Notes: generated by a model from the sequence alone, not told the origin. DNA of 35,043 nucleotides from Oscillospiraceae bacterium (GCA_017541825.1 JAFXYJ010000049.1:1-35043); one strand, 5' to 3'; counted from the first letter of the stretch, positions 22,898 to 29,801 are shown. Program-made: numbers and translations.

Positions 22898-24324
22898 CCG
22901 ATCCTCATCCTCCTCGTCGGGTCTCGTTTAGAGGTCTTGGCGCCCCAGAGCGCCAGCGCCGCCGCCTCGATGGGGGCGCAGTTGTCTCCGCCGAAGCCCC
23001 AGCCGCCGCTGATCGGCCGCCGGACGGCGGACACGGCGCTCTCCCGCAGGGCCGGCTGGCCCCGGTACCAGGTCACGGACTTCTCCGCCAGGGCGTCGGT
23101 GAGCGTGCCGGCAGCAGCCGCCACGTCCCGGCCGGTGGGCCGGATCACGCTGCCCTTCATGCGCCAGGTCTCGCTGATCCGCTCGACCAGCACGTCCGCG
23201 CCGTTGCGCCCGTCTATCACGACGCAGCTGGCCCGGCCGTAGCGCTCGTTGAGCCACTCGGCCAGCCATCGCGTGCCCATGCCCGTGGGCCGGCGCTCGA
23301 TCAGGGAGATCCGCGCGGGGCCGTCAGAGGGCACCACGGCGCCGCAGAGACACACCTCCGCGCCGTCGGCGGTGAACTTGACGCCGTAGGCGGTCTTGCC
23401 TTCGGGCCGTTCCTCGCCGCTCTCGCAGGCGTCCCAGACGTCCGCGCTGATCGCGTAGTCCAGCTCGTGGGCCAGCACCGGGCTCCACCAGCCCAGCCGC
23501 TCCCGGGCGAAGTCGTCCCGGGGCAGCGTGGCCAGCTCGGTCTCGGTGAAGTCCTCGGTGAGCCGGATCCCCAGCGCGGGATTGACCGCGGCCCACAGGT
23601 CCCGGTCCTCGATCCGGATCTGCTCCGTGTTCTCCGCCTCCACGCTCCACTCGTGCCAGGCGTCGTGTGCGCCCGGCGCGTCCAGGCATATCGCCCGCCG
23701 GCGCCGGAAGGCGGCGCCCGGGCTGCCGGGATAGGGGGGAGTGCCCGTATAAATGATCTGGCGGCTGTCCGTGGAGGACGCCGCCAGCGTGGCCATGACT
23801 GCCGCCATCTGATCGTCGGTCAGTTCCTGGGCCTCGTCGTATATCAGCAGGCCGATGCCCGCAAAGCCGCGGCCCCGTTCCCGGGACCGTGTGGAAAACT
23901 CGATGCTGCCGCCGTTGATCAGCTCGATGCCCTCCTCGCCGTTGGTCCAGCGGATGTTGCGGACCATGGCCTGCACCTCCGGATGCCGGCGGTCGGTGAA
24001 CATCGCCGCCAGCCGGCGGAAGCTCTTTTTGGAGGTCACGACCTGGTGGGCCGTGTGCAGGATTCGCTCGCCCAGGGCCACCATACCGAAGAACTCCCGG
24101 GCCTCCAGGCAGACGTTCTTGCCGTTCTGCCGGGGGACCGAGAGTCCGCAGCTTGTCGCGTTATAGGCGCCGGTCTCGTCCCGGCCGAGCCAGCAGTTGA
24201 GGATCGTCTGCTGCCAGGGGTCCAGCTCGCAGCCGTAGGCGGCCATGAGCGTGGCGGCGTCGCCGCCGTCGGTGGAAGATCTGGGCGGCTCCACCCGGAT
24301 CCGCGGGATCTGGCTACCCCTCAT
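22894..24324 (-). CDS. Phage terminase large subunit
   Basis: 476 residues from ATG 24324 (ATGA overlap with the preceding gene; GGGGGAAG upstream). Packaging ATPase: variant Walker A VPRQNGKN (63-70), Walker B LLIYDEAQ (159-165, D163/E164) and a coupling motif region IIYTGTPPYPG. The C-terminal nuclease half holds YGVKFTADGAEV and CVVIDGRNGADVLVERI. It cuts concatemers and pumps DNA through the portal. The Q-N-G-K type Walker A is usual in this clade of Firmicutes siphophage terminases. Confidence 0.95.
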   Translation of the reverse strand: MRGSQIPRIRVEPPRSSTDGGDAATLMAAYGCELDPWQQTILNCWLGRDETGAYNATSCGLSVPRQNGKNVCLEAREFFGMVALGERILHTAHQVVTSKKSFRRLAAMFTDRRHPEVQAMVRNIRWTNGEEGIELINGGSIEFSTRSRERGRGFAGIGLLIYDEAQELTDDQMAAVMATLAASSTDSRQIIYTGTPPYPGSPGAAFRRRRAICLDAPGAHDAWHEWSVEAENTEQIRIEDRDLWAAVNPALGIRLTEDFTETELATLPRDDFARERLGWWSPVLAHELDYAISADVWDACESGEERPEGKTAYGVKFTADGAEVCLCGAVVPSDGPARISLIERRPTGMGTRWLAEWLNERYGRASCVVIDGRNGADVLVERISETWRMKGSVIRPTGRDVAAAAGTLTDALAEKSVTWYRGQPALRESAVSAVRRPISGGWGFGGDNCAPIEAAALALWGAKTSKRDPTRRMRIG

Positions 24325-24665
24325 GTGCCGTACTTCCCCCGCACGATGGACAGCACCGTCTTTTCCGGCACTTTCTCGCCGGTGCCCTCGCTGGTGCCCA
24401 TGCTCTTGATCCGGCGCAGGCCCCGCGGCGTCAGGCCTAAAGCGTCCCGCAGCGCGGCGATTTCCCGTTCGTTGGACCGGATCACCGCGTAGTGGGGATC
24501 CATCGCCGACGGCGCCCGCCCCGGCGGCGCCGTGTCCTTCCATGCCGCCCGGATCCGGGAGGTTTCCCTCTCCAGGATGCACAGGGAGTGCACCACCGGC
24601 CAGAAGGCTTCGTTCCAGGTCCCCAGCGCGATCATCTGCGCACGGACCTTGTCCTCTTTGGTCAT
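24321..24665 (-). CDS. Terminase small-subunit-like protein (second P27-like)
   Basis: 114 residues: TKEDKVRAQMIALGTWNEAFWPVVHSL, a central helix (LERETSRIRAAW), HYAVIRSNEREIAALRDALGLTPRGLRRI and a basic C-terminus. The last helix plus LGLTP resembles the end of P27-type small terminases, which recognise phage DNA, but the N-terminal part differs from the P27 protein encoded just upstream. It overlaps TerL by ATGA, and GAGGTGA lies before its start. It could be the DNA-recognition subunit or a packaging accessory. Confidence 0.65.
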   Translation of the reverse strand: MTKEDKVRAQMIALGTWNEAFWPVVHSLCILERETSRIRAAWKDTAPPGRAPSAMDPHYAVIRSNEREIAALRDALGLTPRGLRRIKSMGTSEGTGEKVPEKTVLSIVRGKYGT

Positions 24666-24669
24666 GTTG

Positions 24670-24987
24670 TCACCTCGGGGGTATCAGACCCCGCGCCCGC
24701 CGGGAGCTGGGCGTCAGCCCGAACTCCGCGCCGGCCGTCATGCACTGGCGCAGCAGCCGGTCCTGGCACCCGGCCCACCTGTCCGCCTCGGCGGCGTCGC
24801 CGCGGGCGATGGCGGCCATGGTCAGCTTCGACACCCGCAGGTACTCGTTCTCGCTGACCACGTACCGGGCCAGCGCGTCCGCGTCCAGCGCGGTGAGCGT
24901 GCCCATGGCGGCAAGCACCGGCGCCAGGGCGTCGAAGCGCTCCCGCAGCGCCGCGTCCAGGTAGGACGGTGCGGCGATCTCAGCCAT
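24670..24987 (-). CDS. P27-family terminase small subunit
   Basis: 105 residues with the P27 layout: SYLDAALRERFDALAPVLAAMGTLTALDADALARYVVSENEYLRV at the N-terminus, then a helix with RWAGCQDRLLRQCMTAGAEFGLTPSSRRARG at the end. The D-x-D-AL-x-RY segment and FGLTPSSR are hallmarks of these DNA-binding packaging subunits. It overlaps the methyltransferase end by 8 bases and lies 4 bases before the second P27-like gene. Confidence 0.85.
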   Translation of the reverse strand: MAEIAAPSYLDAALRERFDALAPVLAAMGTLTALDADALARYVVSENEYLRVSKLTMAAIARGDAAEADRWAGCQDRLLRQCMTAGAEFGLTPSSRRARGLIPPR

Positions 24988-25648
24988 CGAGGAGCACCGC
25001 CTTCTTGCCGGTGAACTCCTCCCAGCGCCGGATGATCACGTCGCAGTAGTGCGGGTCGATCTCCATCATGCAGCACCGGCGGCCCGTCTGCTCGCAGGCG
25101 ATCAGCGTGGTGCCGCTGCCGCCGAAGGGGTCCAGGACCGTCATGCCCTCAAGCGTGCCGTCCAGGATCGCGTTGGCCACCAGCGCCACCGGCTTCATGG
25201 TCGGGTGCAGCCGGCTGTGCATCGGCTTGGGGAAGTCCCAGACCGTGCTCCGGAAGGCGCCGGCGCGGTAGTTGTGGTGAGAGTCCGTCCAGGTATAGAA
25301 GATCGGCTCGTGCTGGTAGTCGTAGTCCAGCCGCCCCACGCTGAAGGTGGGGGCGTTTTTGCGCCACATCAGGACGTGGCGGACGGGAAGCCCGGCGTCC
25401 CTCATCATCATCATCATCATCAGGCCCAGGGACCCGCCCTGCGGGCTGGTGACGTAATAGCAGGCGTCCGGGGCCGAAGCCCGGCGCGCGTTTATGAAGG
25501 CAGCCTTAAGCAGCTCGTAGAGCTCCGCCTCCGGCAGCGTGTCGCCTTCGATGTTGTCCTTGCACCGCCCGCTTTTCCCCCCGACCTCGTCGAGGAGCTT
25601 GTTCTTGTCGCCGATGGCGATGCCGTAGGGCGGGTCCGTGAATACCAT
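24980..25648 (-). CDS. DNA methyltransferase, catalytic part (frameshifted from its N-terminal half)
   Basis: 222 residues from the first ATG. Motif IV FTDPPYGI is at the very start and motif I DPFGGSGTTLIACEQTGR near the C-terminus, the order of beta-class N6-adenine/N4-cytosine methyltransferases; HPTMKPVALVANAI is also typical. An 18-bp (ATG)6 run encodes six Met in a row. The frame is open upstream to the G10 tract and reads QLAD just before this ATG, exactly what should continue the ParB-like frame. The ATG has no ribosome site. It is therefore the second half of one ~414-residue gene put out of frame by one extra G, and is silent or poorly made in this sequence state. Confidence 0.85.
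   Translation of the reverse strand: MVFTDPPYGIAIGDKNKLLDEVGGKSGRCKDNIEGDTLPEAELYELLKAAFINARRASAPDACYYVTSPQGGSLGLMMMMMMRDAGLPVRHVLMWRKNAPTFSVGRLDYDYQHEPIFYTWTDSHHNYRAGAFRSTVWDFPKPMHSRLHPTMKPVALVANAILDGTLEGMTVLDPFGGSGTTLIACEQTGRRCCMMEIDPHYCDVIIRRWEEFTGKKAVLLDG
25403..25420. repeat. Trinucleotide microsatellite (CAT)6
   Basis: Six CAT units, read as six ATG codons on the minus strand inside the methyltransferase. Unit changes would add or remove methionines without breaking the frame. Confidence 0.9.
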
Positions 25649-26225
25649 GTCGGCAAGCTGCCCCCCCCCCGACGCACAGCTGTACGTCGGGCAGAGACGC
25701 GGCGTCGCCGCACATGAGGCGGTGATCGCCCAACTGCCAGAGCTGGCCCCGCCGCACGGTGGGCTCCTCGGGCGGCTCCGGGTCGAAGTCGTCCTCGGTG
25801 ATCTCCGGAGGCTCAGCCGCGCCGTCGTCCAGCTGCAGATCCGCCGCGTCGAAGCCCGTCAGATACAGGCCGAAGCCGGCGTCGCGCAGCGCCTGGAGCT
25901 CGCCGGAGACGAGCTCGTCGTCCCAGGCGGAGAGCTCCGCCAAGCGGTTGTCCGCCAGGATGTACGCCCGGGCCTCGGCCTCGCTCAGATGCTCCACCGG
26001 CACGCAGGGCGCTTCGGTCAGTCCTTCGGCCTTCGCCGCCTCCAGGATCCCGTGGCCGGCCAGCACCGTGCCCTCCGCGTCGATCAGCAGCGGCCGCACA
26101 AAGCCGTAGGTCCGCAGGCTGGCGCGCAGCCTGTCGATCTGCTCCGGCGTGTGGATCCGGGCGTTGTTCGCGTAGGGCCGGAGCTCCGCGATCGGCCGGA
26201 TCTCCAGGCGGTTGGTCATGTTCAC
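25506..26225 (-). CDS. ParB-like N-terminal half of a phage DNA methyltransferase (frameshifted)
   Basis: 239 residues from GTG 26225, which has GGAGG 8 bases upstream; ATG 26219 is an alternative. A ParB/sulfiredoxin-type domain (about 3-110: RPIAELRPYANNARIHTPEQIDRL, GFVRPLLID, VLAGHGILEAAKAEGL, YILADNRLAELSAWD) precedes an acidic linker and QLWQLGDHRLMCGDAAS, the usual lead-in to motif IV. After LPDVQLCVGGG the frame runs into a wrong-frame tail and stops. Deleting one G of the ten-G run (25661-25670) gives VGGGQLADMVFTDPPYG and a continuous ~414-residue ParB-methyltransferase, the normal form in phages. Either a phase switch in OFF state, a mutation or a sequence error. Confidence 0.85.
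   Translation of the reverse strand: MNMTNRLEIRPIAELRPYANNARIHTPEQIDRLRASLRTYGFVRPLLIDAEGTVLAGHGILEAAKAEGLTEAPCVPVEHLSEAEARAYILADNRLAELSAWDDELVSGELQALRDAGFGLYLTGFDAADLQLDDGAAEPPEITEDDFDPEPPEEPTVRRGQLWQLGDHRLMCGDAASLPDVQLCVGGGAACRHGIHGPALRHRHRRQEQAPRRGRGEKRAVQGQHRRRHAAGGGALRAA
25661..25670. repeat. G10/C10 homopolymer tract at the methyltransferase frame break
   Basis: Ten C on the plus strand (ten G in the coding strand) lie exactly at the junction of the two halves of the ParB-methyltransferase. Nine G would restore one frame. Confidence 0.9.
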
Positions 26226-26396
26226 AGAATCGGCCTCCAGTGTCCGCGGGAGCCGTCCGCAGATCGCGTCCGTGTCCCGCGCAGGTTGGATTTTATCACG
26301 CACCCCCGGCCCGAAAATTCTTCTCGGGGGTATTTCGGCGCTGGCGCGATGTGGTTGCGTGCTGGCCCCAGGGGGGACCACCCCCCACCCCTCGCG
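26226..26396 (-). promoter_or_regulatory. Intergenic region with extended -10 promoter and G6/C6 inverted repeat
   Basis: 171 bases between HNH and methyltransferase genes. On the minus strand TG-A-TAAAAT (26298-26290) is a good extended -10 element about 65 bases before the methyltransferase start. At 26371-26386 GGGGGG-ACCA-CCCCCC is a strong inverted repeat just after the HNH stop. Position between HNH and terminase genes is where cohesive-end sites often occur, so the repeat may be a terminator or part of a cos region. Confidence 0.4.
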
Positions 26397-26747
26397 CTAC
26401 CACTTGCCGTCGCTGGTGAAAATCTTCGCGGCCGCGACACTTTTCGTTTCGTTTGGCAGCTTGTTCGACTTCGCTGCGTTGCACACGTAGTGGGCGGGGG
26501 CCAAATTTTCGGGATCCCTGCACGCCGCCTCGGGCGACTCATAGCCGAACTCGCGCCACCTGGACACGGGCCGCACCTCGTCGACGACGAAGGACAGCGG
26601 GTGCTGGGGGTCGGACGGCTGATCGTACCGGATCGGACCGAGCCCCCCCCGGCAGATATGGCAGGGGGCATTTTCGGCGCGCATCCTGGCGCGGACCTTG
26701 CGGCGGAAGGCGCCGTTGGCGCTGCGCGGATTATATCCCCGGCTCAT
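26397..26747 (-). CDS. Phage HNH endonuclease
   Basis: 116 residues from ATG 26747, chosen for GGAGGGG upstream. The zinc pair CHIC (about 28-31) and later YVCNAAKSNK enclose the HNH core LSFVVDEVRPVSRW...DPENLAPAHYVCN. The first motif position is Glu (VDEVRP) rather than His, a variant common in phage HNH proteins beside terminases. HNH nucleases next to terminases are required for cos cleavage in HK97-like phages, so it probably helps DNA packaging. A run of eight G lies within its coding strand at the CRGGLGP codons. Confidence 0.85.
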   Translation of the reverse strand: MSRGYNPRSANGAFRRKVRARMRAENAPCHICRGGLGPIRYDQPSDPQHPLSFVVDEVRPVSRWREFGYESPEAACRDPENLAPAHYVCNAAKSNKLPNETKSVAAAKIFTSDGKW

Positions 26748-26825
26748 GCTTCCCCTCCGGTCCAAACTGGACCACGCGAAAGAGAGGCGCCCCGTGCACC
26801 TCTCCGCCTACACCATAGCACGCTG

Positions 26826-27257
26826 TCACTGTGCAATTCTATCACAAAATTTTTCCACAGCCTCCAGCGCCTGCCGCCGGGTGTACATGAGCTGCCGCCA
26901 GGAGAGCGCCAGCTCCACGGCGACCATCTCCCAGGTCTTGCGCTGGCCGTGCCGGTCGCGGCAGTCGATGTAGTACGCGGTGAGCACCTGGCGCTGGCGG
27001 GGATCGGGCAGCCTGGCGATGGTGCGCACGGCCTGGGCCTTCATGGCGGACAGGTCGCGGATCCGGTCGTAGATGGCCTCGTCGAGCTCGGCGATGCCGT
27101 CGAACCGGTGCGGGTCGGCGGAGTGCTGGACCACGACGCCGTCGAGGGGCGCGGTGGTGCTGGTGGCCTGGGCGTATGCGTCGAACATGCTGCGGCGCAG
27201 GATCTGGATCTCGTCGTCGGCTGCGCGGACCTGCTGCAGCCATTCCTGGGCGTTCAT
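26826..27257 (-). CDS. Phage late regulator, ArpU/DUF1492-like
   Basis: 143 residues from ATG 27257 with GGAGGTGA 8 bases upstream. Helical throughout: AQEWLQQVRAADDEIQILRRSMFDAYAQATS, AELDEAIYDRIRDLSAMKAQAVRTIARLPDPRQRQVLTAYYI, then a C-terminal sigma-like helix-turn-helix TWEMVAVELALSWRQLMYTRRQALEAVEKF. This RL-x-DP-x-x-RQVL-x-x-YY pattern is that of ArpU/RinA/DUF1492 proteins, which activate phage late genes. Its place just before the HNH and terminase genes supports that role. A 133-base gap separates it from the Rep gene. Confidence 0.82.
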   Translation of the reverse strand: MNAQEWLQQVRAADDEIQILRRSMFDAYAQATSTTAPLDGVVVQHSADPHRFDGIAELDEAIYDRIRDLSAMKAQAVRTIARLPDPRQRQVLTAYYIDCRDRHGQRKTWEMVAVELALSWRQLMYTRRQALEAVEKFCDRIAQ

Positions 27258-27390
27258 GGCGGTCACCTCCGCGTACATCGTAGGGCGGCCCGGCACGCCC
27301 GGTCAAGGCCTCCCGGGGCTTTTCTCCGGCCCCTGTCCGGAGGATATACACTACCCCAAGTCAGAAAAATAAGGGGCCGGGGGGCGGCGG

Positions 27391-28152
27391 TCAGCCTCCG
27401 TCGCCGCGTTTCTTCTTCGGATCCGGGCGCGGCTCCCGGTAGGGGAGGATGTATTTGTAATATACGAAGGTGCCCCACTCGTTCTGGTCCTCGCTGTGTT
27501 CGAGGATCACGGCGCCGGCGGGCAGGGAGGAGGGCGTGATGGTCAGCGCGTCGTCCACGAGCTCGCTGGTCCGGGTGGGCCGGCGCAGGCCGCGGCTGGG
27601 GGTCCAGCACTGTTTGCCCACCGGCGGGCGCTCCTTGCACATGTACCGCGCGCGGCTCTCGTAGCTCTCCCCGGCCTCCAGCAGCCCCTCGAAGTCCACG
27701 TTGTCGCCCCAGGCGGCCCAGAGGGACCGGATCTCGTCGTAGTCGTGCCCGGTGGCGTTGATCACCGCATGGTGGTGCCACCTGCCCTCGCTGCCGTCGT
27801 CGCGGATGTGCTCGGTGCATTTGATATAGAGCACGCGCTCCCCGCGGGCGGCGCGGGCCAGCCGGAGCAGCCGCAGGAAGGCGTTGAACCGGCGCAGCGC
27901 GGCCTCCCGCGTGGGCGGCGCGTCCCGGTATGTAAAGGTGACGAACAGGTCGCCCCGGTCGAAGTTGGCGGCCATGAGCTCCTCGCAGGCCTCCCGGGAG
28001 GTCCGGGCGTTCTGCCGCTGCCGGGCCTCGGAGCTGCGGCGCGTCTTTTCGGCGCGGGTCTTCGGGTCGTCGGCGGCGGTGGCCTGGGAGTACAGCAGGA
28101 TCTTCCCGAGCCTGCCGGCCCGCACGCTGATCAGCCGTTTGGTCTTTGCCAT
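27391..28152 (-). CDS. HUH-type rolling-circle Rep-like protein
   Basis: 253 residues from ATG 28152 (GAGGTGA 5 bases upstream). Three Rep motifs in order: motif 1 DLFVTFTY (68-75), motif 2 GRWHHHAVI (123-131, HHH at 126-128 for metal) and motif 3 ESRARYMCKE with Tyr170 and Lys173. HUH endonucleases nick one strand at an origin and stay joined through the Tyr. The N-terminus is basic (MAKTKRLISVRAGRLGKIL) and the C-terminus Lys/Arg/Pro-rich. It lies directly behind a structured 309-bp intergenic region. Similar proteins occur in some Firmicutes phages with unknown role; here it may nick a secondary origin or act in transfer or regulation. Confidence 0.78.
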   Translation of the reverse strand: MAKTKRLISVRAGRLGKILLYSQATAADDPKTRAEKTRRSSEARQRQNARTSREACEELMAANFDRGDLFVTFTYRDAPPTREAALRRFNAFLRLLRLARAARGERVLYIKCTEHIRDDGSEGRWHHHAVINATGHDYDEIRSLWAAWGDNVDFEGLLEAGESYESRARYMCKERPPVGKQCWTPSRGLRRPTRTSELVDDALTITPSSLPAGAVILEHSEDQNEWGTFVYYKYILPYREPRPDPKKKRGDGG

Positions 28153-28461
28153 CTTCGTCACCTCATGCAATAGTACCTAGTTCCAAAGAAGAAGGGGGCC
28201 TCCGGGGGGAACATGGTTCCCGCCCGGAAATCGCGCCGCCGAAGGCGGTGATCAGACTTCCGCAGAAGTCTGCGCGATTACAAATGCAGCGCCCGCGCGC
28301 GGGAGGAGTCATCCCGCGTTTGGACGCTGCACGGATACGGAGGCTCGCGGCATTCGAGCATCTTCAACATAGCACAGGCGCGTTAGTGTTTGTCAATCCT
28401 AAAATTCACGCGATCCCGGAAGTGCCTGACGCACAAGGGAAAATTCGCGTTTTCCGGCCGG
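28153..28461 (-). other. Structured intergenic region upstream of the HUH Rep gene
   Basis: 309 bases without a gene on either strand. It contains at least four inverted repeats between 28202 and 28330: CCGGG..GGGAAC-ATG-GTTCCC (28202-28227); CCGCC-GAA-GGCGG (28236-28248) beside CAGACTTC-CGCA-GAAGTCTG (28253-28272), both enclosed by TCGCGC/GCGCGA (28231-28277), a three-way-junction shape; and GCAGCG...CGCTGC (28286-28330) enclosing CGCGGGA/TCCCGCG (28298-28318). A promoter lies at its upstream side, so these would be in a ~200-base leader of the Rep transcript, or could be the nick origin of Rep. Confidence 0.7.
28366..28396 (-). promoter_or_regulatory. Probable promoter of the Rep/late-control transcript
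   Basis: A perfect TTGACA (28396-28391) is followed by TATGTT (28371-28366) after 19 bases; GCTATG at 17 bases is an alternative -10. It lies just after the end of the early small-gene operon and is the clearest promoter in the prophage part. Confidence 0.6.
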
Positions 28462-28719
28462 TCAGCCGGATCTGTCCCGCCTTGCCCAGTCGGTGAGCAG
28501 ATCGCACTCAGCAAGGAGCTGACGGTTGACCATGTCCAGGGTCAGGTTGCCGCGGCGGATGGAGTCGCTGATGTTGAGGATCTCCGCCTTCACGGCCAGA
28601 ATGTCCTCCACGCCCGGGTGGCACTTGCTGACCCAGGCCCAGAGAAACACCAGCAGGTCCGCGTTCATCTGCTCGGTCCGGCTCCACCGCTTGGGCTGCC
28701 GCTTTGACTTGCCGCTCAT
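28462..28719 (-). CDS. Small helical phage protein, unknown
   Basis: 85 residues: a basic N-terminus (SGKSKRQPKRW) and a helical body (TEQMNADLLVFLWAWVSKCHPG, VEDILAVKAEILNISDSIRRGNLTLDMVNRQLLAECDLLTDWARR). No family recognised. Last gene of the early operon, 3 bases after the 27-residue membrane peptide gene; no clear ribosome site, so probably coupled. Confidence 0.65.
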   Translation of the reverse strand: MSGKSKRQPKRWSRTEQMNADLLVFLWAWVSKCHPGVEDILAVKAEILNISDSIRRGNLTLDMVNRQLLAECDLLTDWARRDRSG

Positions 28720-28722
28720 GCG

Positions 28723-28806
28723 TTATCGCCCCCTGGGATCCAGGCGGAGGATCATCAGGGTGATGATGACGAGCTGAATACTGATCAGGGCCAGTTGCAT
28801 CCTCAT
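28723..28806 (-). CDS. 27-residue membrane peptide
   Basis: MRMQLALISIQLVIITLMI then LRLDPRGR: one hydrophobic helix with a basic end. GGGAGG lies 8 bases before the ATG, and the gene fits tightly between its neighbours (14 bases and 3 bases). Tiny membrane peptides are common in phage early operons; function unknown. Confidence 0.55.
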   Translation of the reverse strand: MRMQLALISIQLVIITLMILRLDPRGR

Positions 28807-28820
28807 TCCCGCGCCTCCCG

Positions 28821-29093
28821 TCATGCGCCCAGCACGGCGTTCAGCTGCTCCAGTATGCCGGCCAGACGGCTGATCAGCTCGAAGGTCTGCATCAGGTCCT
28901 CCCGCATGTTCCGGGGCTCGTCCGGGCAGTAGGGGGGCACGTCGTCGCCGGAGACGAGCCGCAGCATCGCGTCCGCACACTGGCCGCAGGCGGCGGCCTG
29001 CTCGCGGATCCGCCGGACCAGCACGCCCACGTTCGGGAGCTCGGCTACGCAGACATCTGCGTTAATCGGTGCCTTTGCGTTTGTCTCGTACAT
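28821..29093 (-). CDS. Small phage protein, unknown
   Basis: 90 residues from ATG 29093, chosen because AAAGGA lies 8 bases upstream. Mostly helical (VGVLVRRIREQAAACGQCADAMLRLVSG, MREDLMQTFELISRLAGILEQLNAVLGA) with a central CGQC pair and a Pro/Asp loop (DDVPPYCPDEP). It may form a small helical oligomer. No recognised family. Confidence 0.65.
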   Translation of the reverse strand: MYETNAKAPINADVCVAELPNVGVLVRRIREQAAACGQCADAMLRLVSGDDVPPYCPDEPRNMREDLMQTFELISRLAGILEQLNAVLGA

Positions 29094-29113
29094 TGTCGTC
29101 ATCCTTTCTTCAA

Positions 29114-29278
29114 TCATTTTTCACCCATCATGCACATGACGGTGACCGCCATGCCCAGCACGGCGCCGGCGGCGAACAGCCCGAGCATGACCCGCCCGGT
29201 GGCGTCCAGGCGTCCGGACGCGGCCACCGGCACCAGCCCGGCGATCAGTCCGATCAGGAACCACGTCGCCTGCCTCAC
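29114..29278 (-). CDS. Small two-helix membrane protein
   Basis: 54 residues from GTG 29278, which overlaps the preceding stop (GTGA) and has GGGAGG 7 bases upstream. Two hydrophobic helices: ATWFLIGLIAGLVPVAA and VMLGLFAAGAVLGMAVTVMCM, joined by SGRLDATGR, ending GEK. Unknown; could be a membrane-acting early or superinfection-related protein by analogy to other phages. Confidence 0.6.
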   Translation of the reverse strand: MRQATWFLIGLIAGLVPVAASGRLDATGRVMLGLFAAGAVLGMAVTVMCMMGEK

Positions 29279-29508
29279 GGCTCCGCCTCCCTGTCCTTCC
29301 ATTCGGCCAGCGCGTCGAGCAGGTCAGACACGTTCACCTCCATGGGGTCCTCGCCGTAGTCGGTCAGCAGGGCCCTGGGGTCCAGCTCCAGCAGGACCGC
29401 CGCGGCCAGCACGCTGAATTTTTCCAGCTGGGCCTCGCTCATGCCCGAGATCCGCTGCCCGCAGCACGGGCAGGCGTCCCCGTTTTTGTATCGTCTGATC
29501 TTGATCAT
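29275..29508 (-). CDS. Small phage protein with one CxxC pair
   Basis: 77 residues from ATG 29508 (GGGAGG upstream; ATGA overlap with the previous gene). A zinc-knuckle-like start (KIRRYKNGDACPCCGQRISG) is followed by helices (EAQLEKFSVLAAAVLLELDPRALL, DLLDALAEWKD). Only one Cys cluster is present, so zinc binding would need a dimer. Function unknown. Confidence 0.65.
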   Translation of the reverse strand: MIKIRRYKNGDACPCCGQRISGMSEAQLEKFSVLAAAVLLELDPRALLTDYGEDPMEVNVSDLLDALAEWKDREAEP

Positions 29509-29801
29509 GCTTCCGCCTCCCGTTTGTTCTCCCACCAGCCTACGCTGGTCTCCCCGGTCACGGTATTGGTCAGCACCTGCACGGTGCAGTCCGGGAAGAT
29601 GTCTTCACGGTCGAACAGGGGAGAGGAGACCCGCGCCCGCCGGTTCCACTTCCGGATCGCCCCGTCTGGCGAGATCTTCCAGCTGATGTACAGCCCGCAG
29701 GCGGGGCAGCCGACCCAGCCCTGCCGGACCTGCCGCCCCTGCGAGTCTTTGAGCTTTCCCGGCCCGCCGCAGCACGGGCAGGCTTCAATCTTCTCCATCA
29801 T
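29505..29801 (-). CDS. Lar-like zinc-ribbon phage protein
   Basis: 98 residues from ATG 29801 (GGAGG 7 bases upstream; ATGA overlap with the ParB-like gene). Two CxxCG knuckles, EACPCCGGPGKL (8-11) and GWVGCPACGLYISW (about 32-36), then AIRKWNRRA. The spacing CPxCG...CxxCG...A...WNRR matches the restriction-alleviation Lar/zinc-ribbon group often found in phage early regions. A C-terminal beta segment (DCTVQVLTNTVTGETSVGWWEN) is extra. A role against host restriction is possible but not shown. Confidence 0.65.
   Translation of the reverse strand: MMEKIEACPCCGGPGKLKDSQGRQVRQGWVGCPACGLYISWKISPDGAIRKWNRRARVSSPLFDREDIFPDCTVQVLTNTVTGETSVGWWENKREAEA

Noticed and set aside
21698-23242. 514-codon plus-strand frame opposite portal and TerL
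   Set aside because: No homology-like motifs; antisense shadow of two certain genes.
25638-27539. 633-codon plus-strand frame, the longest in the window
   Set aside because: Spans four minus-strand genes and an intergenic region and is rich in Arg/Gly/Pro; no motifs.
28146-28496. 116-codon plus-strand frame over the intergenic region
   Set aside because: No ribosome site; sequence follows the inverted repeats, and all phage genes are on the other strand.
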